In this document: positions 27,902-36,737 of the stretch, one piece after another
How positions within the stretch are numbered: position 1 is the first letter of the stretch
How the letters are laid out: the number at the start of each line of letters is the position of its first letter
DNA from: Ruminococcus sp.
GTDB lineage: Bacteria > Bacillota > Clostridia > Lachnospirales > Lachnospiraceae
NCBI GenBank assembly: GCA_023663085.1
Contig: JAMPIB010000005.1
Span: 1 to 64,000 of the forward strand
Direction: 5' to 3'
Length of the DNA stretch: 64,000 nt
Made by a program: the position numbers and the translations under genes
Notes under the pieces: model-generated
The model's database searches: none
What the model was told of the DNA's origin: nothing
The model's input: the letters and a program-made list of their open reading frames with translations, nothing else

Positions 27902-29219
27902 TTACTATCCCCCCCCGAGTGGTCAAATTTCCCAATGTGGATATTTTAACGCCTTCGCAATAATGTAATTCTGTGCACACTCCCCAGGCATCCAAAATCT
28001 CAAAACTTCTTTCCGGCGTATTCAGGAATACCGGATTTTCAGTAATAGCTGCATATCTTTTATGATTATTCAAAACCAGAAGCAAAGAGGCATCCGCACA
28101 GGCGTCATATAAACTCTCATAATAATTTCCAAATCCAAGCGCCCGCATTTCTTCAGGCAATGCACAAAAGTCATGCAAATTCATATAATAGCCTTCATCT
28201 TTCAACTTCTTTGCAATATAAACAGAACTGGAACCACGCAGATCGGATGTTTCCGGCTGTCCTTTGAAAGCCATGCCGCTTACTGCAATTCTTTTTCGTT
28301 CATCCGGTTTGCCGATTTTCTCTTTTACCCAGTCTACTACGATATCTTCCATGGACTCATTAAATTTACGTGCCGCCAGAATAAAATCGCGACTGTCACA
28401 CTCCGGCATATTATTGATCAGTATATAGGCGTCCTTTTCCAGACAAGGCCCCGCTACAAAACCAGGTTTCGCTATATTGCTTCGCGCATAACCATAATTA
28501 GCATGTTCTATTGCCGCCATACCGTCAACATTAAACTTCTGTGCCGCCATACAGAAGGCGTTTCCAATCGCAAACGTCATATCTCTGTATGTATTACAAT
28601 ATAACTTGATCAGTTCCGCTTCTTCCAAAGACTGTGCTTCTACAACACAAGGCGTTATTTTTCTGAAAAGTCTTTGCGCAATTTCCAAAGCGGCCGACGT
28701 ATTCCCGCTTATCACCTGCGGCAGATGTGTCAATTCTTCTACTGCCTTGCCTTCAAGCGTTCTCTCTGGACACATGGCTACAAGAATATCTTCTATTCCT
28801 TTTTCACACATCCCGGCCAGATAAGGCAGTACAACATTCCTTGTAGTTCCAACAGAAACGGTGCTTCTTAATATCACCAGCTGTGTACCATCATAAACTT
28901 TTCTGATAGATTCTAACGCCGACTTAATATAACTGAAATTCGGTTCTTTTGTTCCTGCTACCAATGGAGTACCTACTGTTACAATAAATGCGTCATACTT
29001 TATATCATCCGAAAAGGAATCTGCCACATACAATGTCTTACCGTTATTTCTTTTGATCAGATTATCTAATCCGGGCTCATAAAAATGTGCTTTGTTATCC
29101 TTCAAGCATTCCCTGATATGTTGGTTAATTTCAATCCCATATACGTTAATTCCATTAGTTGAGGCCGCTACAGCCAATGTTAATCCCACATATCCAAGTC
29201 CAATTATTCCTATATTCAC
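27888..29219 (-). CDS. Nucleotide-sugar dehydrogenase (UDP-glucose/UDP-ManNAc 6-dehydrogenase family)
   Basis: A 443-residue protein with NAD motif IGIIGLGYVGLTLAVAAS at residue 3, the catalytic cysteine in VAGPCLEKDAYIL near 253, and the C-terminal UDP-binding domain (KRIAVSGMAFKGQPETSDLR near 305). It oxidises the C6 alcohol of a UDP-hexose to a carboxylate in two steps with 2 NAD. Its features lean to the WecC/VipA side more than to UDP-glucose Ugd, but I would not fix the substrate. The last codons include a G8 tract at 27909-27916. Confidence 0.9.
   Translation of the reverse strand: MNIGIIGLGYVGLTLAVAASTNGINVYGIEINQHIRECLKDNKAHFYEPGLDNLIKRNNGKTLYVADSFSDDIKYDAFIVTVGTPLVAGTKEPNFSYIKSALESIRKVYDGTQLVILRSTVSVGTTRNVVLPYLAGMCEKGIEDILVAMCPERTLEGKAVEELTHLPQVISGNTSAALEIAQRLFRKITPCVVEAQSLEEAELIKLYCNTYRDMTFAIGNAFCMAAQKFNVDGMAAIEHANYGYARSNIAKPGFVAGPCLEKDAYILINNMPECDSRDFILAARKFNESMEDIVVDWVKEKIGKPDERKRIAVSGMAFKGQPETSDLRGSSSVYIAKKLKDEGYYMNLHDFCALPEEMRALGFGNYYESLYDACADASLLLVLNNHKRYAAITENPVFLNTPERSFEILDAWGVCTELHYCEGVKISTLGNLTTRGGIVNGWQ
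27909..27916. repeat. G8 homopolymer at the end of the sugar dehydrogenase gene
   Basis: Eight C on the plus strand, coding CGG GGG GGG ATA near the C-terminus. Loss of one base gives a stop at once (GGA TAG); gain of one adds a new tail across the overlap with the next gene. Effects on function should be small because only the last residues change. Confidence 0.9.
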
Positions 29220-29233
29220 ACCAATGCCCTCAT

Positions 29234-31033
29234 TTAATACTCCGCCGATATCTCAATTCCATCCGGTACTTCAAAACGAACAAACTGAATATCTTTCCAC
29301 GAATCGTCTGCTTTATAATATGAATCAGCTATATTATAATAAATTTCATCCTTATCTACAAGCAGATTTATACTATCAGTAAAACTTTTCCCTTCCGAGT
29401 TTACAAATTCTACCGCAACCGTCATCTGCTCTTCTACATGCGAATATCTGATCTTGATCAGATTTTCATACTTTGTCGGCAAGGTATGATAAAATTTATA
29501 AATATCTCTGCCGGCAGTTCCCGGATATTGGATTATAATCTCATAATACTTTGCCAGTTCACCAATTAAAGAGGAGGGTAAAGGTTCTACTAATGTCGTA
29601 TAATTATCCTGCTGTAAAAAATCCGTATAAAATGTTTCATCATAAGGCGCTATTATCATCATTGCCTTTCTGTCAGCATAATACGGCAGCGTCGCAATAG
29701 CGTATTCCCCTTGTGTAACGATCCTTTCATCCGGTTCGGTAATTGATCCAACATAACTGCCAAGAGCGATCAACCAGTCTGCGTCCGCCCCCCGCTCTTC
29801 TTTCGTAATTGCATATTTCAAATATACGGCATTCGTCCTGCCTTCAGCAAATATAATAACAAATACAAGGACCAAAACCCCTGTCTTTCCCCAATTACCC
29901 GCAGAAAAGAGTTTCTCAATCCCCGTAAACAACATAACCCCATAGATCATACTCAACATGGGCGTCAACGCAATAAAATAATAATCATGAAAATCATATA
30001 AATTAAACAGTATAAATATCGTTAATATAGAGGCGGCAGTACAACTGATCACTATACTCAGATTTCTTCTTTTTCCCAGAAACAAATACAATAATATAAG
30101 ACATCCTGCAACCGGCACTCCCCCTATATACTGTACCAGACGTCTCAAAACAATGCTCCAGTTAGATATTTGAAGTTTTTGTTCCATTGTTCCATAATTC
30201 CAGCTTCGCAATGCCTCTGAAGTGAATTCACTCGTAAAAACAGATTGTTCCTTGACCGCATCCGCATACCTGATCCAGCAAACTCCGGATATTACCGGCA
30301 AAATACATAATACTGCCAAAATGATGATACGTACCTTATTCCTGCCTATATATGCAAAAATAGTATGCAGAGTAAATTTTCCAGAATATTTAATGATTTC
30401 TTCATAAAAATATCTGATGATCAAATATGCCAGAAAGAAAATATAGGGAAACATGGTCGTGACTTTTAACAAATACCCCATACATCCAAATAATAACGTA
30501 ATAATAATAGTCTTCTTTCCCTTTACAAGCCATGAATATAATCCCCATACATAGATCAATGCAAATAAAACAGACATATAATCAATCATCGCCGCTCTGC
30601 TCCACAGTATTGTAAACGGCGCAAACAGATATATCAGGCAGCTGCAATATGCGCTCTTTTTATCTATGACAAGGTCCGCTACCTTTTTCAGCACAAACAC
30701 CGACAAATAAAAAGTGGCCAGACTGACCAGCCTGCACCAGACGTCAATATTTGTCTTATGCAATATTTTCATGATAAAATACACTACCGACTGATAAATC
30801 GGGAATTCCAAAGGAAACCGCCATGGATGTCCAAGAATCGGTGTCTCATACTGCAGCAGGCTCCAACCATCATCGAAATAATTTTGAATTGTTATAGCTG
30901 TCTGAGTCTGACGCGCTGAATGCATATCAGCTCCCAGAGGAAACCAGAGATTCTGAATCCTCAACAAAACTGATACCAACAAGACAATACCGATTATTAT
31001 CCATTCCCTGTATTTCTTTAATATATTCACCAC
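29234..31033 (-). CDS. GT-C membrane glycosyltransferase-like protein (ArnT/PMT type)
   Basis: A 599-residue integral membrane protein with a first helix at about 10-28, then the loop LGADMHSARQTQTAITIQNY near 34, where an Asp in the first outer loop is the metal/catalytic residue of GT-C enzymes. Ten or more further helices follow up to about residue 420, and a 170-residue C-terminal domain lies outside. Such enzymes take a sugar from polyprenyl phosphate and add it to an acceptor on the outer face. The DPM1-like gene 25425-26153 could supply the donor. Confidence 0.82.
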   Translation of the reverse strand: MVNILKKYREWIIIGIVLLVSVLLRIQNLWFPLGADMHSARQTQTAITIQNYFDDGWSLLQYETPILGHPWRFPLEFPIYQSVVYFIMKILHKTNIDVWCRLVSLATFYLSVFVLKKVADLVIDKKSAYCSCLIYLFAPFTILWSRAAMIDYMSVLFALIYVWGLYSWLVKGKKTIIITLLFGCMGYLLKVTTMFPYIFFLAYLIIRYFYEEIIKYSGKFTLHTIFAYIGRNKVRIIILAVLCILPVISGVCWIRYADAVKEQSVFTSEFTSEALRSWNYGTMEQKLQISNWSIVLRRLVQYIGGVPVAGCLILLYLFLGKRRNLSIVISCTAASILTIFILFNLYDFHDYYFIALTPMLSMIYGVMLFTGIEKLFSAGNWGKTGVLVLVFVIIFAEGRTNAVYLKYAITKEERGADADWLIALGSYVGSITEPDERIVTQGEYAIATLPYYADRKAMMIIAPYDETFYTDFLQQDNYTTLVEPLPSSLIGELAKYYEIIIQYPGTAGRDIYKFYHTLPTKYENLIKIRYSHVEEQMTVAVEFVNSEGKSFTDSINLLVDKDEIYYNIADSYYKADDSWKDIQFVRFEVPDGIEISAEY

Positions 31034-31062
31034 GCTATCACTTCCCTTATAACCTCATGATT

Positions 31063-32154
31063 TTATCCAGAAATATCTCCCAAAAACCGTCTTACTCTTT
31101 TCCCAATCTTTGCCTTATCATACTTTTTCTTTTCATCACGATCAACATCATAATCTCTTTTAAAAAACTCTGTTTCTGCCAGTTCTTCTATGTCCTGATA
31201 GCCTATTCCCCTGATTTGATTCTCCTGTAATAATTGTTTTGGTGCAATCGCTATGGTATCCAAAAATACACACTCTTGCAGTACTCCGGAAGTTCTGCAT
31301 TGATACTGTCCCATATCATACGGAAGTACCGCATATTTTGCTTTTGCTATTGCATGATAATAATCCTCTTCTGTCAAAATAGCATCCTCTACTGTAATAT
31401 TGGACTTCTTAATCTCCAATATATGTTGATACTGTTCCTTATCATAAAAATATCCCCGAATTTCCAGCGGGAATCCATTTCGGTTAAATGCTTTTACAAG
31501 CGGAGACACCTGCTTATATGGAGACATCGTTCCTACACACACGACTTTATCTTCTTTGTCAGTTTCTTGATATCTTTCATATTTTTGCGCATCATAATAA
31601 TAATCCGGAATGTACAAAATCGGTTTTTTTAAATCTTTGAAACCTCTTTGCGTACTGATGATCGCATCTGCCTTTCGAAAACCAGCATAATAAATATAAT
31701 TCAGGATACGTCCAAGTATACTCTGTCCAAATGAATTCTGGTAAATCTGTATAATAATTTTCGGATATTTTTTCCTTCCCAATTTTGAAGGAATAAAAAG
31801 CAGCATATATAATGCAAGAAAAAAATCTGTCCGATAGAACCACATTATGTCATAATCCCGATTTTGAAATACCTGGGCAAGATTATAAAACAACTTAAAT
31901 TTATCACACACCCTTTTTCGGACAGACTTCAGATTTTCCATACAGATATCGTATTTAAGAGTATATATCTTATGATACGTTTTCGACTGCGCGTTGGTAA
32001 TCTTACGTACCAGACATGGCGATAATGCCGCACTGATCTCATAATAACCCTCGATCAACCCTTTATACTCTTTTAAAACTTTACTGGAATGCCCTACTTC
32101 TTCCCCGGCCAGATTACAGGTACCATAATAATCCACCAATAATACTTTCTTCAT
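31063..32154 (-). CDS. GT-B glycosyltransferase (GT4-like)
   Basis: A 363-residue protein. The second half has the GT-B donor lobe: VVCVGTMSPYKQVSPLVKAF near 205, LEIRGYFYDKEQY, AILTEEDYYHAIAKAKYAVL near 260, and GQYQCRTSGVLQECVFLDT near 285 in place of the usual E-x7-E. The N-terminal lobe is less typical, with a hydrophobic helix near 112. A transferase role is well supported by the layout, the sugar is not known. Confidence 0.78.
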   Translation of the reverse strand: MKKVLLVDYYGTCNLAGEEVGHSSKVLKEYKGLIEGYYEISAALSPCLVRKITNAQSKTYHKIYTLKYDICMENLKSVRKRVCDKFKLFYNLAQVFQNRDYDIMWFYRTDFFLALYMLLFIPSKLGRKKYPKIIIQIYQNSFGQSILGRILNYIYYAGFRKADAIISTQRGFKDLKKPILYIPDYYYDAQKYERYQETDKEDKVVCVGTMSPYKQVSPLVKAFNRNGFPLEIRGYFYDKEQYQHILEIKKSNITVEDAILTEEDYYHAIAKAKYAVLPYDMGQYQCRTSGVLQECVFLDTIAIAPKQLLQENQIRGIGYQDIEELAETEFFKRDYDVDRDEKKKYDKAKIGKRVRRFLGDISG

Positions 32155-32168
32155 AAAATAAACCTTTT

Positions 32169-33146
32169 CTACTTTTTATGAGTCCATTTAAATTTATTAA
32201 TCCCAATTAACCTTGAGAAAAAAACACGAAACCATGGACAAATCAGTGTAATAACATTTAATAGATGATAACAAAACATATACAACTGCTGCCCTTGCAC
32301 AAGTGGTTCCTCTTTCCACGGTGATCTTTTGGCATAATATTCATATTGTTTGCGATACTTATTATGGTTTCCCTCAATCCACGGCCTTTCATCCCCCATA
32401 TAATGAATGATCGCAGGCTTACGCAATATCTGCGCATAAACATCTTTTGAAGGAATATCATAGGCAGGTTGAAGTTTTTTCACAAAATAACGTGGAAAAT
32501 ACGGTAGATTCGTAGACAGATTATAGGTGTAATCTAATGCTGAAATTTTATTTTTGCAGCAATGGTTAATAATGTCCTGATCGTTATAGTCCAACTGTCC
32601 ATTCATGGCCTGATAATAATCCATAAAAACAGTCTCCAGATCCATTGAACGCCACAGTTCCAAATTGATCAAAAGAACACCTGCATTATAATATGTTTCA
32701 CTCGCATTGAGACCAATCCGTCTTTTTTTATCAACCGGCATATATAACTCAGGAACCGCGGCAACATAGTTTTGTCCGAAGGGAAGACTCTCCAATTCTT
32801 CAATTGAACCATTTACAATAATATCACAATCCAGATATAAAACACGCTTTCTCTCTTCCGGAATATATCTGCATAAAAACAACCTTGATAATACAATAGG
32901 ATGAAAACCCGAAGTATTAAACGTAAACGGAATTAATTTCCCAAATTCTGAAATATCAATAAATTCTATCGTCCGCTGATAATGTTTCGCAATCGCGCAT
33001 AATTTTCTTCTGTTTTCAGAGTTTATATTCTGTGAAAGAATATATACGATGATCTCGTTAATATTCTGGTTATTGTGAAAAAGTGACAGCATCGATATCC
33101 CTAAATATTTTGCATAATCGTTATTTGACGCATAAACGATATTCAT
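32169..33146 (-). CDS. Glycosyltransferase family 8
   Basis: A GT8 enzyme of about 325 residues: NIVYASNNDYAKYLGISMLS at the start, the metal-binding VLYLDCDIIVNGS near 100, the Asn-Asp pair YNAGVLLINLELW near 160, DYNDQDIINHCC near 190, and HYMGDERPW near 260. The family includes LPS galactosyl- and glucosyltransferases such as LgtC and WaaJ. The frame extends to a TTG at 33161, but the ATG at 33146 has GTGGAG at good distance. First gene after the composition change near 33.2 kb. Confidence 0.92.
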   Translation of the reverse strand: MNIVYASNNDYAKYLGISMLSLFHNNQNINEIIVYILSQNINSENRRKLCAIAKHYQRTIEFIDISEFGKLIPFTFNTSGFHPIVLSRLFLCRYIPEERKRVLYLDCDIIVNGSIEELESLPFGQNYVAAVPELYMPVDKKRRIGLNASETYYNAGVLLINLELWRSMDLETVFMDYYQAMNGQLDYNDQDIINHCCKNKISALDYTYNLSTNLPYFPRYFVKKLQPAYDIPSKDVYAQILRKPAIIHYMGDERPWIEGNHNKYRKQYEYYAKRSPWKEEPLVQGQQLYMFCYHLLNVITLICPWFRVFFSRLIGINKFKWTHKK

Positions 33147-33198
33147 ATCCATTCTCCACAATAATTTTCATCAACATCCAATATTTTCCTACTTAGTT

Positions 33199-33227
33199 AT
33201 TTTCCCACAATCATAGAAATTAGTCAA
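33199..33227 (-). promoter_or_regulatory. Sigma-A-like promoter at the start of the AT-rich block
   Basis: On the minus strand TTGACT (33222-33227), 17 bases, GAAAAT (33199-33204): five and four of six matches. Transcription would begin near 33192, about 45 bases before the GT8 start codon. It lies within the longest gap of the left part (33147-33268). I see no rho-independent terminator in this gap. Confidence 0.55.
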
Positions 33228-33268
33228 CAATTATGAAGATATTTTGAAAGCCTCATGAATTGTAATCA

Positions 33269-34075
33269 TTAAATCTCATTCGACTTCTCTCCATTCCGAT
33301 AAAAAAACTCTATCATTCCGGCAATCTTCTTCGGCCAGAATTTGCAGAACATCGCATAATCCTCTTTCGAGCGGTCGTGATCTGCAATAATTGCCGTTGT
33401 CGCCGAATCTTCATGTATCCTGTGAAACATCAGGATATCCGTGCAGTAAACAAAAGAACCTTTCCGTCTTGAAATCTTCTCCCATGCCTGCCAGTCCACG
33501 TTACTCCGGTAGCCGGGTTCAAAGATCACGTCGGGGAGGTTTTCTTTCACATACGTTACGGAGGGACAACATATCGGTGAACCGAAAGAGAGTATCCTTC
33601 TTCTGACGAAGCGGCTCCTCTGTAATATGGCAGCGCGCAGCGGTAAGAGCATGATACGTTTGACATTTAAAAGTTTGTTATCCGTTACTCTTTTTCCCTC
33701 TCTGATCTCGCCGTAGTCTGCAAAGGATATCAAGGGGGTTCTGGCACGGTTTATCTTTTCTAAGTTTTTCCGGGCAAAGTCGGGCTCGTAGATATCATCC
33801 TGATGCGCCAGGGTGACGATCTTAGCGTCGGCCTTCCGATAGCCGAAATTCCAGTCCTCAGCAATCCCTTTGGGGCCGTTATTGACGTAATATTCAAGTC
33901 GGTATTTTTCTGTCAGCGCCTCGATATGGCCGTTAGGGGTAGAAGTCACGACAATGATTTTCGCCGGCACGCTCTGCTTTAGAAGTGAAAGGATACACTC
34001 CTCCAGATACGGGCTTTCCCCATAGGCGCACAGTACAAATGTATATTCCGATATATCATATTGATTTCTGTTCAT
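33269..34075 (-). CDS. Glycosyltransferase family 2
   Basis: A 268-residue GT2: EYTFVLCAYGESPYLEECIL near residue 10, VVTSTPNGH near 42 and TLAHQDDIYEPDFARKNL near 87 as the metal site. The protein has an insertion of basic residues near 150 (RFVRRRILSFG). It adds a sugar to the lipid-linked intermediate. This is the first gene on the GC-richer side. Its end is followed by the 122-base gap containing the promoter-like element. Confidence 0.87.
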   Translation of the reverse strand: MNRNQYDISEYTFVLCAYGESPYLEECILSLLKQSVPAKIIVVTSTPNGHIEALTEKYRLEYYVNNGPKGIAEDWNFGYRKADAKIVTLAHQDDIYEPDFARKNLEKINRARTPLISFADYGEIREGKRVTDNKLLNVKRIMLLPLRAAILQRSRFVRRRILSFGSPICCPSVTYVKENLPDVIFEPGYRSNVDWQAWEKISRRKGSFVYCTDILMFHRIHEDSATTAIIADHDRSKEDYAMFCKFWPKKIAGMIEFFYRNGEKSNEI

Positions 34076-34111
34076 AATCGTGTTTATTTCCCGCCGCTTT
34101 CCGTTTCTTGC

Positions 34112-34489
34112 TTATGAATCTTCGCGTGTCGTTTCCTTATCCTGTTCCAGTTCTCTGATCCGTTTATCCAGGATACCGAGTTCCTGCACAAGCTGTCGTA
34201 TCTTCATATTCTGTCTGGAGGCAATGGATGTCAGCGCCATCATGATCATCAGCATAAAGGCGATACAGATGATGAACAGGCCGTTCATATTATCTTCAAT
34301 ACCAAGTATATGAATTATATAACTTAGCAGTTCCGGATAGATCACCAGAATCCCCAGCACCGCACCGGACAGAAGCCACAGCAGCGTATATTTCAGATTC
34401 AGCGCTCTCTGTTTCAGAAAATACAGGATAATAATAAAATAACATATCACGGCGACGATCAGCGTGACTCTCAAACTCGAAGGAATCAT
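34112..34489 (-). CDS. DUF2304-family small membrane protein
   Basis: A 125-residue protein with three hydrophobic segments, near residues 8-25, 35-60 and 68-88, followed by a charged helix (MKIRQLVQELGILDKRIREL) that may form a coiled coil. This matches the DUF2304 family, often encoded beside polyprenyl-phosphate glycosyltransferases of the DPM1 type. Its start is 2 bases after the stop of such a gene. The function is not proven; it may help place or flip the polyprenyl-linked sugar. Confidence 0.8.
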   Translation of the reverse strand: MIPSSLRVTLIVAVICYFIIILYFLKQRALNLKYTLLWLLSGAVLGILVIYPELLSYIIHILGIEDNMNGLFIICIAFMLMIMMALTSIASRQNMKIRQLVQELGILDKRIRELEQDKETTREDS

Positions 34490-34491
34490 GT

Positions 34492-35235
34492 TCAGCCTCT
34501 CCTTATTCCGTAACTTAACCGGCAGACAAGGATTGCCAGTGTCACTTTAATCATATAATACACGGATTTTCTGAAGGTAATGGAACTGTTCCCGCCTTCT
34601 CTGGCCCGCATCTGAACCGGTACTTCCATGATCCGTCCTCTGTTCATGATCGCGGTAACAATGGCCTCCGGTTCCGGATAATCCGTCGGATAATCATTTA
34701 CATAAATATTGATAAAGCGTTTATTGACCGCCCGGTATCCGCTTGTTACATCCATGATCTTCTTTCCGGTCGTAAGGCGGATCAGAAAACTTAAGAATTT
34801 AATGCCGGCTCTTCTGATGGCGGAAGACTGAAAGCCTTCTTTTTCCAGAAAACGGGAACCGATCACAATATCCGCCTTATTATCTAAAAGCGGCGCGATC
34901 ATATCATTCAGATAGGCGATATCGTGCTGTCCATCACCATCCATTTGTACTGCAATATCGTAATCGTTTCGCTTAGCATAAATATATCCTGTCTGTACAG
35001 CCCCGCCTATCCCCAGATTGATCGGCAGATCCAGATATTGAAATTGCCGCCTCCCGCAGATTTCCAGCGTGGAATCTCTGGAACCGTCATTAATGATCAG
35101 ATAATCAATAGCCAGCCGTTTATCAATAACTCCTGCCGCGGTCTGCGCCAGCAGATGGTCTATCACCTCGGCAATATTGGCTTCTTCGTTATAGGCCGGA
35201 ATAATGATCAGAACTTTAATATCTTTTTTATCCAT
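34492..35235 (-). CDS. DPM1-like GT2 (polyprenyl-phosphate sugar synthase type)
   Basis: A GT2 of about 247 residues: VLIIIPAYNEEANIAEVIDH at the start, LIINDGSRDST near 48, the metal site VQMDGDGQHD near 95 and DIVIGSRFLEKEG near 120. An alternative ATG at 35247 exists; the one at 35235 has a GGGG stretch before it. Like other DPM1 types it should make undecaprenyl-phosphate-linked sugar for a GT-C partner. The adjacent DUF2304 and GT-C-like genes form a compact trio with it. Confidence 0.87.
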   Translation of the reverse strand: MDKKDIKVLIIIPAYNEEANIAEVIDHLLAQTAAGVIDKRLAIDYLIINDGSRDSTLEICGRRQFQYLDLPINLGIGGAVQTGYIYAKRNDYDIAVQMDGDGQHDIAYLNDMIAPLLDNKADIVIGSRFLEKEGFQSSAIRRAGIKFLSFLIRLTTGKKIMDVTSGYRAVNKRFINIYVNDYPTDYPEPEAIVTAIMNRGRIMEVPVQMRAREGGNSSITFRKSVYYMIKVTLAILVCRLSYGIRRG

Positions 35236-36734
35236 GGTAATCCCCATTCTTTCAGTAACAGATACAGACTGCAGTAAAAGATGCCCATAGCGTATACCAT
35301 ATATCTTTGCAGGCCGATAAATACCAGATTGATGATACCGACCATCATAACGATAAACCCTATGGTAACAAGCGCAAATACCGCCGCTTTTTTATCTTCA
35401 CGCTTTCTCATACAGTATATCACTCCTGCCATGGTGATGGCAAACAGGAACAGGGTAACCATATGGCAAAGAAGGTATATCCTTTCTATCTGGAAAAAAA
35501 CGCTGCTGATAAAACCGGATATCATCAGCCGTATCGTATGATACAGATATCTGCCGAAATGCTTTCCTAAAACCCTCATACCAAGTTCTCTGACTGCCTG
35601 TGCAGTATTCAGGGAAACATCGGGATTTTCCTGCAGATAGGCCGCCACCTCTCCATAGGCTACGCCCGCGATCTCATCTTTTACCAGATCCTGCCATATA
35701 TACAGATCCTGTCTGGCATATACATAGCGGTACTGCAATTCATCCGTCGAGGCATATACTCTGCGGAATATTTCCTGCATCTGCGGCGTATCGAACAGTT
35801 CAACGTCTTCTTCATCAGCCTCATAGAACCCTCTGATGACGATAAGGTGCGTCATCTGGGACATGGACGCATCCTGTGCCGCCTGCGCTGTGTCTTCCGT
35901 CTGTTGTTCTGCCTGAACTGCATCTTCTGTCTGCGCATCCGCCGCTTCTTCCGGAGCATCCGCCGCCTCCTGCCCCGTATCGCTGATGACCGGCAGCGCA
36001 TAGGCCAGATAGCAGGCCCGCATCTGGTAAATAAAAATGAGCAATACGCCGGCTCCGATCACGCCCGCGCACAGATTTATCACCATCCTGCCCCACAGGG
36101 CGGCTTTTTTTCCGGATTTTATCTTTTTCATTCTTACAAATTCCACACAGATAAAAAAGACAGCCGTCACGATCAGAAGGAAGACGAGCTGGCTTCTGAT
36201 AAGCCCCATGAAAACCGCCAGCAGCACAGCCGCAAGGAGCCATTTTCTCTGCTGTTTAAAAACATATTGCAGAATAAAGATAAAATAAATATAAATAAGC
36301 GCATAGGCGATACTTTCGGTCATGATCTGGTGAGTGATCCAGACTCTCGGCAGTTCTATCGAAAAGGGCAGCATCGTACAAAGATAACAAAAAAGGGTTT
36401 CTATAAACCGCAGCCGAAATATCCTTTGCAGATACAATACAAAGGCCATCGTACAAAAGATAGCGGCCAGCGACTGTATCACGACCACCGCATCTATATA
36501 AAGACCTTCTCCAAAGATACATCTGGCCATCCATAAAAACAGGGGATAAAGCGGCATAACACCGCTGTTTTGCATAGTCGGATGCAGATAAAACAAAGAA
36601 TCCTTTTCGATCACGACCCATTCCTGTCCCGGAACCAGATAGACCGCGAGTCCTATCATAAATAAAACAAGTATCCGAAACCATTGTTTTGCAAACAGGG
36701 CGCTTATGTTTTTATAAAACGTCTTTTCCTGCAT
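35208..36734 (-). CDS. GT-C-like multi-helix membrane protein with an Ala/Glu-rich loop
   Basis: A 508-residue protein with about ten helices: near residues 18-32, 75-100, 140-158, 165-205, 220-240 and several beyond 410. Between about residues 250 and 290 there is a low-complexity stretch rich in Ala, Glu, Asp and Gln (units such as EEAADAQTEDAVQ) that would lie outside the membrane. The overall plan looks like the GT39/ArnT group. It overlaps the DPM1-like gene, so it probably uses that lipid-linked sugar. No standard catalytic motif is clear to me, so the assignment is by context and topology. Confidence 0.65.
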   Translation of the reverse strand: MQEKTFYKNISALFAKQWFRILVLFMIGLAVYLVPGQEWVVIEKDSLFYLHPTMQNSGVMPLYPLFLWMARCIFGEGLYIDAVVVIQSLAAIFCTMAFVLYLQRIFRLRFIETLFCYLCTMLPFSIELPRVWITHQIMTESIAYALIYIYFIFILQYVFKQQRKWLLAAVLLAVFMGLIRSQLVFLLIVTAVFFICVEFVRMKKIKSGKKAALWGRMVINLCAGVIGAGVLLIFIYQMRACYLAYALPVISDTGQEAADAPEEAADAQTEDAVQAEQQTEDTAQAAQDASMSQMTHLIVIRGFYEADEEDVELFDTPQMQEIFRRVYASTDELQYRYVYARQDLYIWQDLVKDEIAGVAYGEVAAYLQENPDVSLNTAQAVRELGMRVLGKHFGRYLYHTIRLMISGFISSVFFQIERIYLLCHMVTLFLFAITMAGVIYCMRKREDKKAAVFALVTIGFIVMMVGIINLVFIGLQRYMVYAMGIFYCSLYLLLKEWGLPWIKKILKF

Positions 36735-36737
36735 TCT

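Noticed and set aside
27888-27916. Fusion of sugar dehydrogenase and methyltransferase by slippage at the G8 tract
   Set aside because: The frame that would join them meets TAG and TAA before the methyltransferase start, so slippage cannot create a fusion.
35847-36536. Plus-strand open frame of 229 codons
   Set aside because: It lies fully opposite a well-supported membrane-protein gene, has no RBS and an unnatural composition (many His, Gln, Arg); a shadow of the coding strand.
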